NCBI GenBank assembly: GCA_025331565.1
Contig: JAFREQ010000167.1
Span: 310,001-374,000 of the forward strand
DNA: 64,000 bases
Direction of reading: 5' to 3'
Origin: Holacanthus passer
Lineage: Eukaryota; Chordata; Actinopteri; Pomacanthidae
In this document: one piece after another, positions 1 through 10,800 of the stretch
Position numbering within the stretch: the stretch's first letter is position 1
Layout: every line of letters starts with the position of its first letter
Program-made: the position numbers and the translations under genes
Notes under the pieces: generated by a model
What the model was told of the DNA's origin: nothing
Seen by the model: the letters and a program-made list of their open reading frames with translations, nothing else
Databases searched by the model: none

Positions 1-78
1 TGTGCCACCACTGCCTGAGAGATCCTCCTGTTCCCCAAGAACGCTTTGATCTCCTCTTTCACCAGGCTGCTGTCCCTC
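1..78 (-). CDS. hmbox1: hmbox1 internal coding exon (start of POU-specific-like domain), cut by window edge
   Basis: This is the second recognised coding exon of hmbox1, read right to left. Its acceptor AG is at 80-79, preceded by a T/G-rich tract, and the exon opens with G, completing the AG left by the exon at 3467. The joined frame reads Met-Arg-Arg-Asp-Ser-Ser and then LVKEEIKAFLGNRRISQAVV, followed by Ala and two further bases that begin a Gln codon. This closely matches the vertebrate HMBOX1 segment just before and inside its atypical POU-specific DNA-binding domain. In the family this domain and the downstream atypical homeodomain bind double-stranded telomeric TTAGGG repeats and other targets in the nucleus. 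The exon continues past base 1, so the homeodomain is outside the window. The call is firm; which teleost paralogue (hmbox1a or hmbox1b) is not decided. Confidence 0.93.
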
Positions 79-1316
79 CTGCAAACACACAGCAAAAGTG
101 AGAACGGCAGTACATCTTAATACACTGTCAGCAGCAAAATCTGAAGAACCAAACTGGTATTTTACACCAGGAATCATTCAAAGAGTTGGTGGATTTATAG
201 GTTTAGTACATTGCGGTAAAACCTAACTGACAAACTGATAACAAAACAGATGTAGTGAAGGTAAAATGGCTGGATGAATACTGTATAGCCAGAATTTCAG
301 GTTTTATTTATTCACCATCTACACAGATTTACTCATGTGCGTGTGGTGCAAGCTGCTATAACAGCAAAAGCTTACATGTTGTACCCTTCTGTTGTCGATG
401 CAGTCGCCCTGTACAGCAGACTTAGACCATTTGTTTCGTGTACTGTACAATAACCGATTCACGTGTCAGATAATCAAATCTGTGCTTTTATATTGCATCT
501 ATTCACGGGAAAACTACAAAACCAAGGCTCCATTTTAATCTGAGGTGCATTTTGACAGCATTGTCGATGTATTGTTCTTTTTCTTTTATGGCTCCCACAT
601 AATCAACGCTACATTTCAGAGGAACACAAAGACGAGGGCTGTTTGAATGTAAATGAATTGAGCCACAATCAACTAATCTATATTTTCGAAATGTATTTGG
701 CGGACATGTTTCCACTATCTCAGTCAGTCCTCAGCGGGGGGAAAAAAAAATAAAACATGCACAGACTTGCAGGAATGGAGGGTGGTGAGTGAACATGTGC
801 AGTCACACAGTGTACCCACCCTGCGTTCTGGCTTCAAGCCCAGTCCCCTCCCTTATACATACACAATAACATACACATACATACACACCCATATCTCAAC
901 AAGCTTCAGACTGTCTTGGCTTAATTCTTCATCCTTGTACAGACTGCAAACACCTGTCAAATGTGTATACTGGATGGTGCATTTATCCATACTAATAGTA
1001 CATAATATCTTTTTTTGTTTGACAGCAACTTTAACAGCACTGGTGCTCAAACCATACAGTCACAGCATCCTTTGAACCAGTCAGTATCCCAGACACAGTC
1101 AAAATGGAGAACGCATCAAAGTCCTGAGTTCTCCGTTAGCATATTTCTGAAATGAAAATGCGTCACGACTCTTGACATCCAGCATCAATATCCTCCACAC
1201 CAGCCTCTTGCGGCGCAGCTATAATTAGAGCTCAAAAACGCTGCTTGTATCGACACCAGTGAATCAATGTAGCACAAGCTGCTGTACAAGACTGAGGAAG
1301 AGTGGGAAGTGGAGGA

Positions 1317-1339
1317 GGGAGGGAGGGAGGAGGAGGGGG
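1317..1339 (+). other. G-quadruplex-type motif in hmbox1 intron 2
   Basis: Four G runs (GGG at 1317, 1321 and 1325, then GGGGG at 1335) are separated by loops of 1, 1 and 7 bases. The runs are on the strand opposite the hmbox1 transcript, so the pre-mRNA carries the C-rich version. The pattern meets the usual G3+N1-7 rule; whether it folds is not known. Confidence 0.5.
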
Positions 1340-2316
1340 TGATGTGTTAGATGCCAACTCAAAGGCCGAACCCCTGCAGAGAGGGAAATGTGCACTTAAA
1401 AGAGAGAAAAATCAGAAGGGCACCGTGGGATTGTTGACAAGCTGAAACCTCGTGTCACGCCCCCGCAGCCCCGCCAAGCGAGACGCTGGAGAGTCCTACA
1501 GGCGGAGAGGACGAGGGCTTTTGAACACTTCTTAACTTGTTGGGCTGTCTAAAGAGGACATGTAATTTAATGCAGAGGCAGCGTGAATGAGCAACGGGAC
1601 AGCTAGTGCAGTGCTGAGGGGAGAGCCTGAGCTGGAAATGTCTATTCTTACTCTGACTGTTCATACAGGGGCAGCTGGGAGGCAGCAGGAGGAGAGGGAT
1701 AATGTGTAAAGTGCTTCAAAGAAGAGAAGAGGTGTCTGACACGAACTGTAACACTGAAACTGTCACAGTAGCTCTTGAACATGTGATTTCAAACCGAACC
1801 CTATTTGATGTTACTGTATGTGATTTCATGTAATGTTTTTGAGGTGCACGATTTTAAAGGCTTCTCTTCCTTCCTTCTGAGCAAATGCCATCTTAAACCC
1901 TGAAGGCTTTTCAAACGTCTGCAGCAGAATACTTCCCTTTTTAAGCAATACAGTCTTTGTTGACTGGGGGCATAATCTCAACAAAAACGTCTTTATGCCT
2001 GTCTCTGTCATGTTCATGCTCCATCACAGGATGTACATCTCTCTGTGGTACATGCTGTACAAGACAAATGTGCTAATCACAACTGTCATGTGGTCCTGCT
2101 GTGCCTAAAAAAATGGTAGTCAGCGCTGTTGAAAAAAAAAAAATGTCTGTGGCAACTGTTTCTTCTTCATTCATTCAACTGTGCATCTTTAGTTGTTGTT
2201 GATCTTGCTTACTGTCGGCACAATTCAAAAAATGCTACAGTTAATGCTATTTACTAATGCTTAACAAACTCACAAGTGAATTGCAGTGAAGGCTCAATTC
2301 TGCTTCTGCATCAAGT

Positions 2317-2400
2317 AGAGTTAAATGATTAGCTGGTTCATCGATTAGTCAATCAAGAGAAGTGAGGATTTGCTGCTTTGTCTTTGCTGCTGCTTTTTCT
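2317..2400 (-). repeat. Degenerate AT-rich teleost interspersed repeat fragment
   Basis: The segment contains the ATCGATTAGTCAAT core followed by GTGAGGATTTGCTGCTTTGTC-like sequence in reverse order to the copies near 23816 and 25535. I recognise this wording as part of a very common, non-coding fish repeat built around ATTAATCGATTA blocks. The class (hAT-like or other non-autonomous DNA element) is not decided from sequence alone. Confidence 0.4.
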
Positions 2401-3466
2401 CTTGTGTGAAAGTAATTTAAACAGCTTTGGGTTTGGGCTTGTTGGTTTTATGAAAGAAGACTCCAATGGAATGACCACAAAGATAATCATAAATGAACAA
2501 CACTGCCAGATTATGTAGGACATATCAACCAAGTTGAGAGCAAGCCGGGTATTTTATCTACAGTTTAAGTGCACTGCAACACCTCAAGGCAAAGTCGAGT
2601 TGTAGAGTTGTTAAAAGAAGTCTTTCCCTTTTGTATAGTGGCACCAGTGCAACCAAATGCACATAATGTTGGCAGGGAATACACCAGTGATCATTTCATT
2701 TCAATAGATCACCTAGCATATTTACAGACGGGATAAAAAGCTTTTCAGCACAACTGAAATGAAGTCAGACTGTGATGGCAAAATCATTTTCAAACAAGAA
2801 CATGATCTGTAGCCACAGACATATTCATTTACACTACCTTAGCTGGCCAACCAACCAGTAGGTTTTTCTTGTTAAACATAAACCTTTTTTAATCAAAACC
2901 TCTACAACAGCTCCTAAATAGACTTAGTGGTGAGAAATATTTTCTGAACTCCTGTTTCCAAGGTCAAGAATGAACTCAAAACCTCTGTTTTTTAAACATT
3001 TATGCGTTCCAACAGCAGCTGCACACAATGGAGCTTCAGTGAAGTTTCCACTTGGTGCTATTTAATTTACCCTGACATAAACTGTGCTTTCTTGCCTCAT
3101 CGTTGCAGACATCACTGCCAATAAAGACTCCAACCAAGTGGCCACTGTAACACAAGCCATTCAAAATGAAAACACACCATTCAGAAAAGACCAGTAAGAG
3201 ACTTAAAAGTTGCTTTTAGAAGCAAACTTAGTGCTTTCTTGTGTGCTTTAAACACAAGAACACCTTGTGAAAGGATCAGCACTACTGTAGATATGATGGC
3301 AATTCACATCCACAATCTTAAATGACATCTAGTGTTATATCACCATAAGCAACTTACTGTTAAAAACTGTCCAGTTCTAGCCCCAACCTGAAGTTGGACA
3401 AAATGCTATAAGTGAAAAGTTTCCCAAACAAAGTTTTAAAGCTCACTTTACCCCCGAACTACTGAC

Positions 3467-4122
3467 CTCATCAGCTCCTCCACCTTATCGTCAATGTCAA
3501 GGTCCTCTTCTGTAGTTTCGAACCCGAATGCCCGTGCTGCGGCCGCACTGTTCACTGGGTACCTTGGAGGTGACAGCTTCCCATTGGGCGTGGCGGCGAG
3601 GCTATCTCGGCCATTCTGTGACAGAGCCACCAGTGACACCGGTGAGGGCAAGATGGCGGAAGGTGGCGGCGGCCCTGGAGGCGGGGAGGTGTCATAGCTG
3701 TTGCTAGGAGACGGCGAGAGTCCCCCTCCACTGCCGAACTGTGTCTGCGTGGCGGTGGAGATTTTGGAGGTCGTGGAAGACGCGGCAGCCGCGGAGTGAT
3801 CGCCAGCGCTGCCCTCAGCGCTGTTGTTGCCATTGCATGACACGGAAGAGGTGGTGGTTGCCGAGGCAGTGTTGTTATTGTTGAATGATGTAGTAGTATT
3901 AGAGGCAGAGTTGTTGTTTGCCCCGCCTACTCCGTAGGAGGACGAGGAGGAGGAGGAGGAAGAGGTGCGGCGGCCGAACTTGTCGCCATGCTCCCGGTCC
4001 AGCCGGTCCAGAGTGTCAAGCGCGTGCAGGATCTCCTGCTTGGTCATGCCGGTGCGACGCAGCCGCTGCAGCAGATCTATCTGCTCAATAGTGAAGCGCG
4101 GCTCCTCACTGAACTCAGACAT
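3467..4122 (-). CDS. hmbox1: hmbox1 first coding exon: start codon, HNF-p1 segment, low-complexity linker
   Basis: This exon encodes residues 1-218 plus two bases of homeobox-containing protein 1, a nuclear telomere-binding transcription factor. Start ATG is at 4122-4120. Residues about 8-45 (EEPRFTIEQIDLLQRLRRTG and onward to LDRLD) are almost identical to the HNF-p1 dimerisation-type segment of vertebrate HMBOX1. Next come GRR, a nine-serine run, an Asn/Thr/Ser-rich stretch and Ala/Ser runs. The conserved island TQTQ...LSPSPSNSYDTSP follows, then a Pro-rich insert, and last the conserved acidic tail EEDLDIDDKVEELMR, which leads into the POU-like domain. The exon is some 60 residues longer than the human counterpart as I recall it, all in the low-complexity linker. 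The donor AG|GTCAGT at 3466 joins in frame to the exon at 78. The open frame runs six codons into the intron, which is not coding. Other frames across this exon are shadows. Confidence 0.96.
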
Positions 4123-4129
4123 CCTGCTG
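4123..4129 (-). other. hmbox1: hmbox1 exon 2: 5' UTR remnant and NAGNAG acceptor
   Basis: Seven bases separate the splice acceptor from the start codon. On the minus strand the sequence is TCCAG|CAGCAGGATG, so AG is at 4131-4130, with a second AG three bases on (4128-4127). Either choice leaves the ATG start unchanged and changes only the untranslated leader by three bases. A very long pyrimidine tract lies just upstream on the transcript strand, as expected for a strong acceptor. Confidence 0.8.
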
Positions 4130-6651
4130 CTGGATGAGAGACAAGAAAGACAGTTTGTGAGACAGAGGAGAAAGAAGAGGAGGGGAAAGGAAACAGGAAA
4201 TGCAGGGGGAAGTTAAGGAAAGGCAAGTGAGTAGATGTTCCAAGATCTAGGAAGGAAATGGGAAGAGAAAGAGAGCTGGAGAACAGGAGGAGCAAGGAGG
4301 AAAGTCAGGCAGCAATGAGACAGGAGGAAATGAGAGGATTAAGTAGGAAAGAGTGAAAAGGAACGCAGTTGCAGATGGGGAGAAAAATGAGAATGATGGG
4401 AAGGGAGGAGTGAGGCAGAGAAAGGTAGTGGAGGAGAGTTAGAGGGGTAAAGTAGAAAGAGAGGGGTGGGAAAGGAGAAAAAAACTGCAAGAAGAAAATA
4501 AAAGAGGCAGCAAGTAAGAAAAGGAAGACAAGAGCGAGAGATACAAGTGTGAAAGAAAAAGGGAGGGAGGGGCAGGGCATAAAAATCAGCTATTTTTGGG
4601 AACCAGCAGGCAACACACGCAGAGTGCCAGAGTCACCTTGACAGCTGATGCTATCTTAACATTCTGACTGCCGTTCTTTAAGAGCTACAATATATCCCCG
4701 GCTCTGCACACCACCCACGCTGTATGTTTTTCATAAGCAATTTGCTGTGCTCAAAATCAATGCAACTGGAATCAGACTGCGGCAGATTTTCCATCTTCTG
4801 TGCCAGCCCGACCTATGCTGATATGATAAATGGTTTAAAAGGGGTCACTGGCATTTTTCTACATCTGTGTTAGTCTAAGCTGCGCAGAGGACAGACAGAA
4901 AAATGAAATGACTTGAGGATGTACGCAGTGTTTTTAAGTGGACATAAGAATTTAGAGGTCTGTAAGTTTTAATGGCATAATAGATAACATTTCCACATAT
5001 GACAGATATGTACTTTTTTGAGTGGTGCACTTACATAATCTTAAATATTTCTAACAATATTCAACTCCAGTGAAATCAGGAATTTTATTTCAGTTAACGA
5101 TGTGTTCATTTGGTCACCTGTCAATGTCAGCATGAGAAACACCAGATGATACATCAAAGAGGGAGGAAGGAAGAAAACTAGCCAGCTAGTCCCTCTATTG
5201 TTTACTATGATTTGCATTGCTCACTCATGATAGAGCAAGATTATTCATTTTCATTGGCAACGGTGGTTGTTTAACAATGGAGAAAACAACTCCCATAATC
5301 CCACACTACTAACATCATTGAACTTAGTCTTTTGTTTTGTTTTGATTGAGAGACCCACAGCAGCAGAAATTACATAGTGTGCCTTTAAAAAGGAGAACAG
5401 CTGCCAACAGTTCAGACACATACAGGGGAAAGTCCCTTTGGGTGGCAACTAAAATGCATTACTTCTGTACTGCATGGTGGCTTAGTCACACTGGTGATCA
5501 TTAACTAGTCCCTTTAAGTATCATTAAGAATTCATAAGGAAGGCTACTAAAGCTGTAAATCATTAACAAGCACGGTTACACTGCAAAACCTGTCACATCC
5601 CAGGAAGATGAGAGCATCGCTGTTTTTAACATGGAAGCGGAGGCGCCGCAACAGTCTGACAGATACTGTGTTAACTGAGAATCTGTGTTGCAAACAAAAG
5701 TAAACATGTGAGATCATGTCAGTCAAGTATTTACAGGGTTAACTATTCACTTTGGCTCAGGTTGGTTTAACTGGTTGAAACACACTGAGCAGGGGTTCAA
5801 TCGGTGCCCTACACTGGTTTACTGTAGGTCACAACCTGGACAGGTGTGTAAAAAAAAAGTTTATGACTGATCTACTAACTAATTATAAGACAAGAGCAAC
5901 TGAAGTGTGTTTGACAGATGGTTAAGGAAACTTCACTTTGACCACATCTCTAACGGATTAGATGATCACTTGATAAACGAGTTCAGCAACTCTTTAAAGC
6001 TCAGAGAAGAAAAACAAGATGCCAGAGATAAAGACGTCCGATTAATCACGTTGGCTTTTTCATCATGCAACAAAAACTGAGGCTTTCTTACCTACACACA
6101 GGCTGCATGGATCAGTCTCAGTGTGAACCAAACTCCCTTGTGTGGCTGAGAAGTTTTCTAAAATGTCCCGGTGCTAACATTGCCCATAGTTGCAGTGTGT
6201 TTTTCTCCCATGTGTTTTTGTTGTGCTGCCTGCTGGGCCTGCAGTGAGAGCTCGGATCTGTGCTCGTCTCAGCGATGCACACTGGTGATGCCAGCTTTCA
6301 CGCCCTTTGCCCACAAGCTAACGTTAGCAAATGTTTCTGTGGCAGGCGGACGATGCACAAACGTGACGCTAAATGAGCCGCTTTGCAGCCCTCCAACCCA
6401 GAATGATTCCCACCGCTTCCAGTAGCTGCGAATACCCACTGACAACAGTCCACAGGCATCGCAGAGGACGGCTAGCAACTTAACCCGGGCTCTGTCGGCA
6501 GCGCCGGGGCTGGGGAGTGATTAGCATATCATGCTAGCCATGCCAACACTGATACGAGCTGACGTTAGCCGCCGTGGCTGGCTAGCCTGCTCAACGTTTC
6601 ATATTAATAACATCACTTTCAGTGCTGTAGATAGCTAAGTACATGACTTAC
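4130..6651 (-). other. hmbox1: hmbox1 intron 1
   Basis: About 2.5 kb lie between the non-coding first exon (donor AG|GTAAGTCA, GT at 6651-6650) and the acceptor at 4131-4130. Its 3' end is an unbroken run of purine-rich plus-strand sequence (pyrimidine-rich in the transcript). The 5' end remains CpG-bearing to about 6290 and carries GCTAACGTTAGC at 6317-6328. I see no coding exon in it. Confidence 0.8.
4135..4577 (-). other. About 440-nt polypyrimidine (transcript-strand) tract before hmbox1 exon 2
   Basis: On the plus strand this stretch is overwhelmingly A and G (AGGA, GGAAA, AGAG words). The hmbox1 pre-mRNA therefore carries a C/U-rich tract of roughly 440 nt directly upstream of the exon 2 acceptor, far longer than the usual 15-40 nt. 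Its far end carries a G-quadruplex-type motif on the plus strand (GGGAGGGAGGGGCAGGG, 4561-4577). Mirror-type purine tracts can also form triplex DNA; that is inference. Confidence 0.7.
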
Positions 6652-6860
6652 CTCTGTTCAAATCGTCCACTCAACCATTTAACTTTAGAACTTGAGCAAA
6701 GACCCGCTGTGTCTTTTACTGCAGCCGAACAATAAAGCAATTTGATTACAGTGCCCCGTCCGACCCCTTTCCAAGGATTTCTAATCAGAGGCGAATTATT
6801 TACCTCTCTGCTTTGTCTGTCTGACAACAGCCATATTGACAACTAACACCTCCGAGGAGC
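6652..6860 (-). other. hmbox1: hmbox1 non-coding first exon (5' end approximate)
   Basis: The 3' boundary is clear: the minus strand reads GAACAGAG|GTAAGTCATG with the donor GT at 6651-6650, a near-perfect consensus. The 5' end is not visible; I place it near the ZNF143-like site at 6861-6877. The exon has an open frame that would join in phase with the hmbox1 start region, but it contains no in-frame ATG and is closed upstream by TAG at 6845-6843. Translation is therefore expected to begin at 4122. The exon contains an out-of-frame upstream ATG at 6834. The assignment to hmbox1 rests on strand, distance and the strong donor; no transcript data were available. Confidence 0.6.
6796..6834 (-). 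other. Short upstream open reading frame in hmbox1 leader
   Basis: ATG at 6834-6832 opens a 12-codon frame (MAVVRQTKQRGK) ending at TAA 6798-6796, wholly inside the first exon and before the main start. Such upstream frames usually lower translation of the main frame. The ATGGC context also resembles part of a YY1 site, which is an alternative reading. It is part of the mRNA only if the transcription start lies upstream of 6834. Confidence 0.4.
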
Positions 6861-6877
6861 TCTGAGGGAACTGTAGT
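6861..6877 (-). promoter_or_regulatory. ZNF143/THAP11-like site (ACTACAGTTCCCTCAGA, minus strand)
   Basis: The minus strand reads ACTACAGTTCCCTCAGA. This fits the ACTAYRNNNCCCR vertebrate promoter motif (bound by ZNF143 with THAP11) except for the final purine. It lies at the expected start of the hmbox1 transcript in CpG-rich sequence. Confidence 0.5.
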
Positions 6878-6927
6878 TTCACTGTCTCTGAGGCCGCCTC
6901 CACGCGGCAGCGGGCTCCGCGCTAAAG

Positions 6928-6946
6928 ACTACAACTCCCTGGCAGG
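6928..6946 (+). promoter_or_regulatory. ZNF143/THAP11-like site (ACTACAACTCCCTGGCAGG, plus strand)
   Basis: This is a second, oppositely oriented match to the same motif 51 bases further upstream of hmbox1, again differing only at the last motif base. Two facing or diverging copies near a CpG promoter are typical of housekeeping and sometimes bidirectional vertebrate promoters. Confidence 0.5.
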
Positions 6947-8875
6947 AGAGCAGGAGGGGCGCTGATGGCTCGCTGATCTACAGTTGTCACAAAAGGCGAT
7001 GCAGTTTTTAATGTGACCACAGAGGCTGCTCCCCTCCACCCTGCTGCTGCTGCTGTTCGGTCTGACTCAAAGGCCACTTGCACCACCTCAGCAGCCACCA
7101 ACTGGCAGACACAAGTAATAGATTACATGTGCAACTGCGTTACAAGTGCACATCTGTTCAGAGATGTCCCAAAAATGTCATTGTAGTTGGGAGATGAAGT
7201 CATTCTTTCCCTATTTAAAACAATGTAAAGGTAATTTATTCTTTATCATAAGTGGAGATGATGACTAATTAAGTGGGTGGTGCTGTAATCAACCCCAGGG
7301 GAGCAATTAGAAGATTATTTTATATATAATCATATCAATAGAACAGCTTTGGTGAAAACACCCTATAAGGAGATATGAAACAATGACTCAGACTCTCCAA
7401 GATGTAAAAACCTGCCTCAGCAATCATAATAATAGTTATGTGCAATCCACAAATATGCATTGATTGTTAATGTAAGAAAGTGAACAAAGTCATGGATATT
7501 TACAAAGTTGGGTTAACGACTGTGCAAAGACAATTATCACAGGGCACCATTCCTCTAATCAGCTCATTTGAGATGGTTAATCCAGCCCTGGACATTCATA
7601 ATCTGTTAGGTGCAAGTAATCATGTAGCATCTCCAGCTTTATTTCATAACAAGACTAAGATTAAGTTTCAAACCTTGCAAACATATAGACCTATTTACAT
7701 ATTTTTAGTGCTTAATGTTTCAGATGTGCAGGGGGGCAAGCTGTTTACTCAGCTGGTTTAGGCGGAAGAAGGTCAGCAATAAGGAGAAATTAAAAGGGGC
7801 TTAATTCTGGAGGGGAAATGGATCCAGGTGGCTAACTTAGCATGCGCATCAATTAGACATTTCGACTGAAAAACGCAGCCCATTTAAGTCAACCATTAAT
7901 ATTTTTTGCTGTGCTGTTTCTGCTTCATTTCAGCCTGCACCTGCTTTGCCTCTGCAGAGTTGTTGCAGTTATAGTCCAAATATCATCCTCTGTACACTCC
8001 AGAAAATCAAGATTAGTGACACTGTGTTGCCCACTTAGTTTTTAAACTTTACTGTTTTATTCATTTAACTCACTGTTATGGGTTTTACACAAAGAAAGGG
8101 CTTGAATAAATTTGAAAGAAATGGTCAGAGCTGATAGGAAGAACGCGTTTAGTGTCAGGTAAAATCTTACGGATGGTAATCATCTAATGCATAGTTTGAT
8201 CCAGAGGTCATGCTGGGAAAATCAGAGTGGGGCAAAGCGAATGACAAGTGTTCTGCTCTCCTTTAACTACAGTCAAAGTGCTTTTAAAGATGACAGTTAC
8301 ACCTAATCTGCCACAGTGGAGGTGTTAAGTAGTCAGAGGCTTTTTGAAACATTTGTACTGCACAATAGAATGTGATGAATATTAATGCTGTTAAAGCAGT
8401 TATCTATGACCTAACAGTCATGAATAATGCATAATGGATTCATAGTGCTCATATAAGGTGCTTATGGTGCCATATTTAAAGTTGGCTATATGAGACATAG
8501 TATAGATTTCACTTAGAATGGCGCACTACAGAGTCTGTAAATGAGGGCTGAATGCTGCTATGCGGAATCTTGAATTTACAGTCTTGTAGTCATATGGTCC
8601 CCATGTGACAACAACCAGAAATAATTCAAGGAGAATAAATTATTTGTTTAGTGGGTTTTTCATGTTCTTTATAAATTATTGTAAATTAGTTTCTTCATTG
8701 CAATCACAGCTGTGAAACTCATGAAACCACAAACTCTCCCTTTTCCCCCATTTTTCCAAATGCTCAAAAATCACTCTGTGCTTTCAATTCTTTATTTAGC
8801 TAAACACCACTGTTGCATGATTAAGACTATCTTGTTACGTTTTCCTGTTGGAGCATCATAATATCTCATCTCACA

Positions 8876-8920
8876 TAAGATAAGATAAACCTTTATTCGT
8901 CCCACAGTGGGGAAATTTAC
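8876..8920 (-). repeat. LINE 3' tail fragment (GATAA type)
   Basis: AAGATAAGATAAACC begins the segment, followed by TTTATTCGTCCCACAGTGGG and a GAAATTT end. This is the reverse complement of the common teleost non-LTR retrotransposon tail that ends in CTTATCTTAT. Only about 45 bases are kept. The exact family (Rex1 or another CR1/L2-clade line) is not decided. Confidence 0.65.
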
Positions 8921-10002
8921 ATCAAACTCTAACTGAACAATTCCTAATGTCTCCAGCTGTTTCTGTGATTTCCAGTTATATCTGAGTTAAGAGTCTTCCT
9001 AGTTGGGAAGATAAAGTCATATCTTTTGGTCTGAAGAAATAAATAACCCATTTATAAATGTCGAAGTTGTGCTCCTAGCGCTGATGCTGGAAAATAAAAC
9101 TAGGTTGCAACCACTATGATATAAAAAGTTAACAAATGGTCCAGTCTGGGAAAGCAAGAAAATCGCAAATAAATGTCACATATGAGAACATCAAATTAAC
9201 TGGACCTTTCTGGAACATTGTAAGTCAGAAGATTTGGATTTCTATGAAAACTAGAGCAAGACCACAAAGAAAAGATAAAAATGAATGTCACTGCTACTTC
9301 GCTGTAGATGATGCTTTTATGAGGTTGTGTTTGTGCCAAAATGATTGTTGCCTAATGTATTGTAATTGCTTTTGTCTTGGTGCAATGTGCTGCTGCAAAC
9401 CTCCCAACTTTCCCCTCCTAATGTCAAAGAGATATAAAAGCTCATAATGTCTCCATAATGGGAATACAAATACACTTTTTATCTTTTCAAATGCAGATGT
9501 GCCTAATAAAATAAATCATCAGAATGCATTCACAGAAATGCACATCACTTTCAGGACTTTGCTATTATGCATGCTGGCTCACTGACATGCACTCACGACT
9601 GAATGGAACCGAGCCAACGGTAATGAATGTTATTAGTCACACCTGTGTTTTTCCTGGCCTGACAAGTCAAAATTCCTGCAATGAGAAAAGTCTGTCCCTG
9701 ATCTGACTAATCCTGGAGATGTGTCACCTGTGGCAGCAGTTATATGTGCTTGTGATAGCCGCAGGCAATGAGAGTGAAAGGTGATGTACTGTCACCTAAT
9801 GCACTTTTGAACAGCAGAGGGAGCCTACAAGCATTTTAACAGCTTGTAATTTCTGAGGGTTTTGCCACTTTCATTCTCTTACAGCTGCTCTTCTTGGCCT
9901 CCACATCCTCCTATCTCCTACTCATGAACTGTGTTACAGAAACATTTTGCCAAGTGCATTGCTGAAATTACTGTGGTTATGGAAGAATGTGGAATATTAT
10001 TT

Positions 10003-10140
10003 AAGATAAGATAAGATATTCCTTTATTAGTCCAGCAACGGGGAAATTTCCAGTGTACAGCAGCAAAGAGTGTAGCAGAACAGATCAGTAAAATAACAGT
10101 AAATAAATAGCAAATAAGCAATATGAACAAGAGAAGTATA
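10003..10140 (-). repeat. LINE 3' tail fragment (GATAA type), longer copy
   Basis: AAGATAAGATAAGATATTCC is followed by TTTATTAGTCCAGCAACGGG and GAAATTTCC, the same tail as at 8876 but extending further into the element. It has the same orientation as the 8876 copy and no coding remains. Confidence 0.65.
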
Positions 10141-10353
10141 AAAAGTATGGGAACAAATTATACACTATAGACAGAACAGTTGAATTGAACATAGACAAAT
10201 AAATAGATGATTTATCTTTCCTGCTAACAGCCATATGTCTGTACAACTCTGCAGCTCAGTCTGACAGAGAACACTCTGGACTCACTATGTTGTAGTTTAC
10301 ATGTAGTTTCTGATCTGTTTGCACTGCATTTGGTTTCTTTTGCACATATACTT

Positions 10354-10376
10354 TATCTATCTATCTATCTATCTAT
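10354..10376 (+). repeat. (TATC)n microsatellite
   Basis: About six copies of the tetranucleotide TATC in an AT-rich setting. Confidence 0.85.
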
Positions 10377-10800
10377 GATGAGATTAAACGAAATATTGCA
10401 CAGTGTAATGACATAGCACCTGAGATTATATTTGCGATTTTATATATTTGGTTTAATCTTCTGCCATTCATACACATTTGATTATTTTGTTATTTGACAT
10501 CAGTATTTTGCTCTTTTATTTATAATGTCATAATATAACCTAAACTGAAATATGTGACATTCAGAGTGTTTTTCATTCACCATTATAGCTATCAAAATGT
10601 TTTTTTCTTTATTAGTTGGCTTTGAATGATCTACAGCCTACTGGACTGTGTTTTAACAATTAGCTTTGTCTTTATTTTTGTTAATTTATTCAGGCCCCAC
10701 AATGAAGGAAGGCTTAAGAAGAACAGGCTACTTATGCAGTGACAATAAGAAACTACTAAAATAATTTAAAAATACTGTATCACCACATAGACTACTCGGA

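Larger units (their letters stand above)
79..3466 (-). other. hmbox1: hmbox1 intron 2
   Basis: This intron lies between the two recognised hmbox1 coding exons. The donor on the minus strand is AG|GTCAGT with GT at 3466-3465, and the acceptor AG is at 80-79. It is about 3.4 kb and contains no convincing extra exon. It holds a G-quadruplex-type G-run cluster on the plus strand at 1317-1339 and an old AT-rich interspersed repeat at about 2317-2400. Short open frames here are chance. Confidence 0.85.
6290..6960. promoter_or_regulatory. hmbox1: CpG-rich promoter patch of hmbox1
   Basis: CpG dinucleotides and G+C are raised compared with the flanks (for example GCGCCGGGGC near 6500 and CACGCGGCAGCGGGC near 6901). 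The patch covers the first exon, its donor and the two ZNF143-like sites. No TATA box is evident on the minus strand. Confidence 0.5.
6961..10800. other. Intergenic region between two divergent promoters
   Basis: No gene is recognised. The left part (about 7240-7900) is repeat-poor and could hold a conserved regulatory element, but conservation could not be tested. LINE 3' tails are at 8876-8920 and 10003-10140, and a TATC microsatellite at 10354-10376. Open frames in this stretch are short and unrecognised. Confidence 0.55.

Noticed and set aside
3494..3833. Other-frame open reading frames over the hmbox1 coding exon, both strands
   Set aside because: They are shadows of the recognised hmbox1 frame.
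6648..6842. Open frame in hmbox1 exon 1 that would add a 66-residue N-terminal extension in phase with the hmbox1 start
   Set aside because: It begins at TTG, has no in-frame ATG and is preceded by an in-frame TAG, so it cannot start normally; the ATG at 4122 is the supported start.
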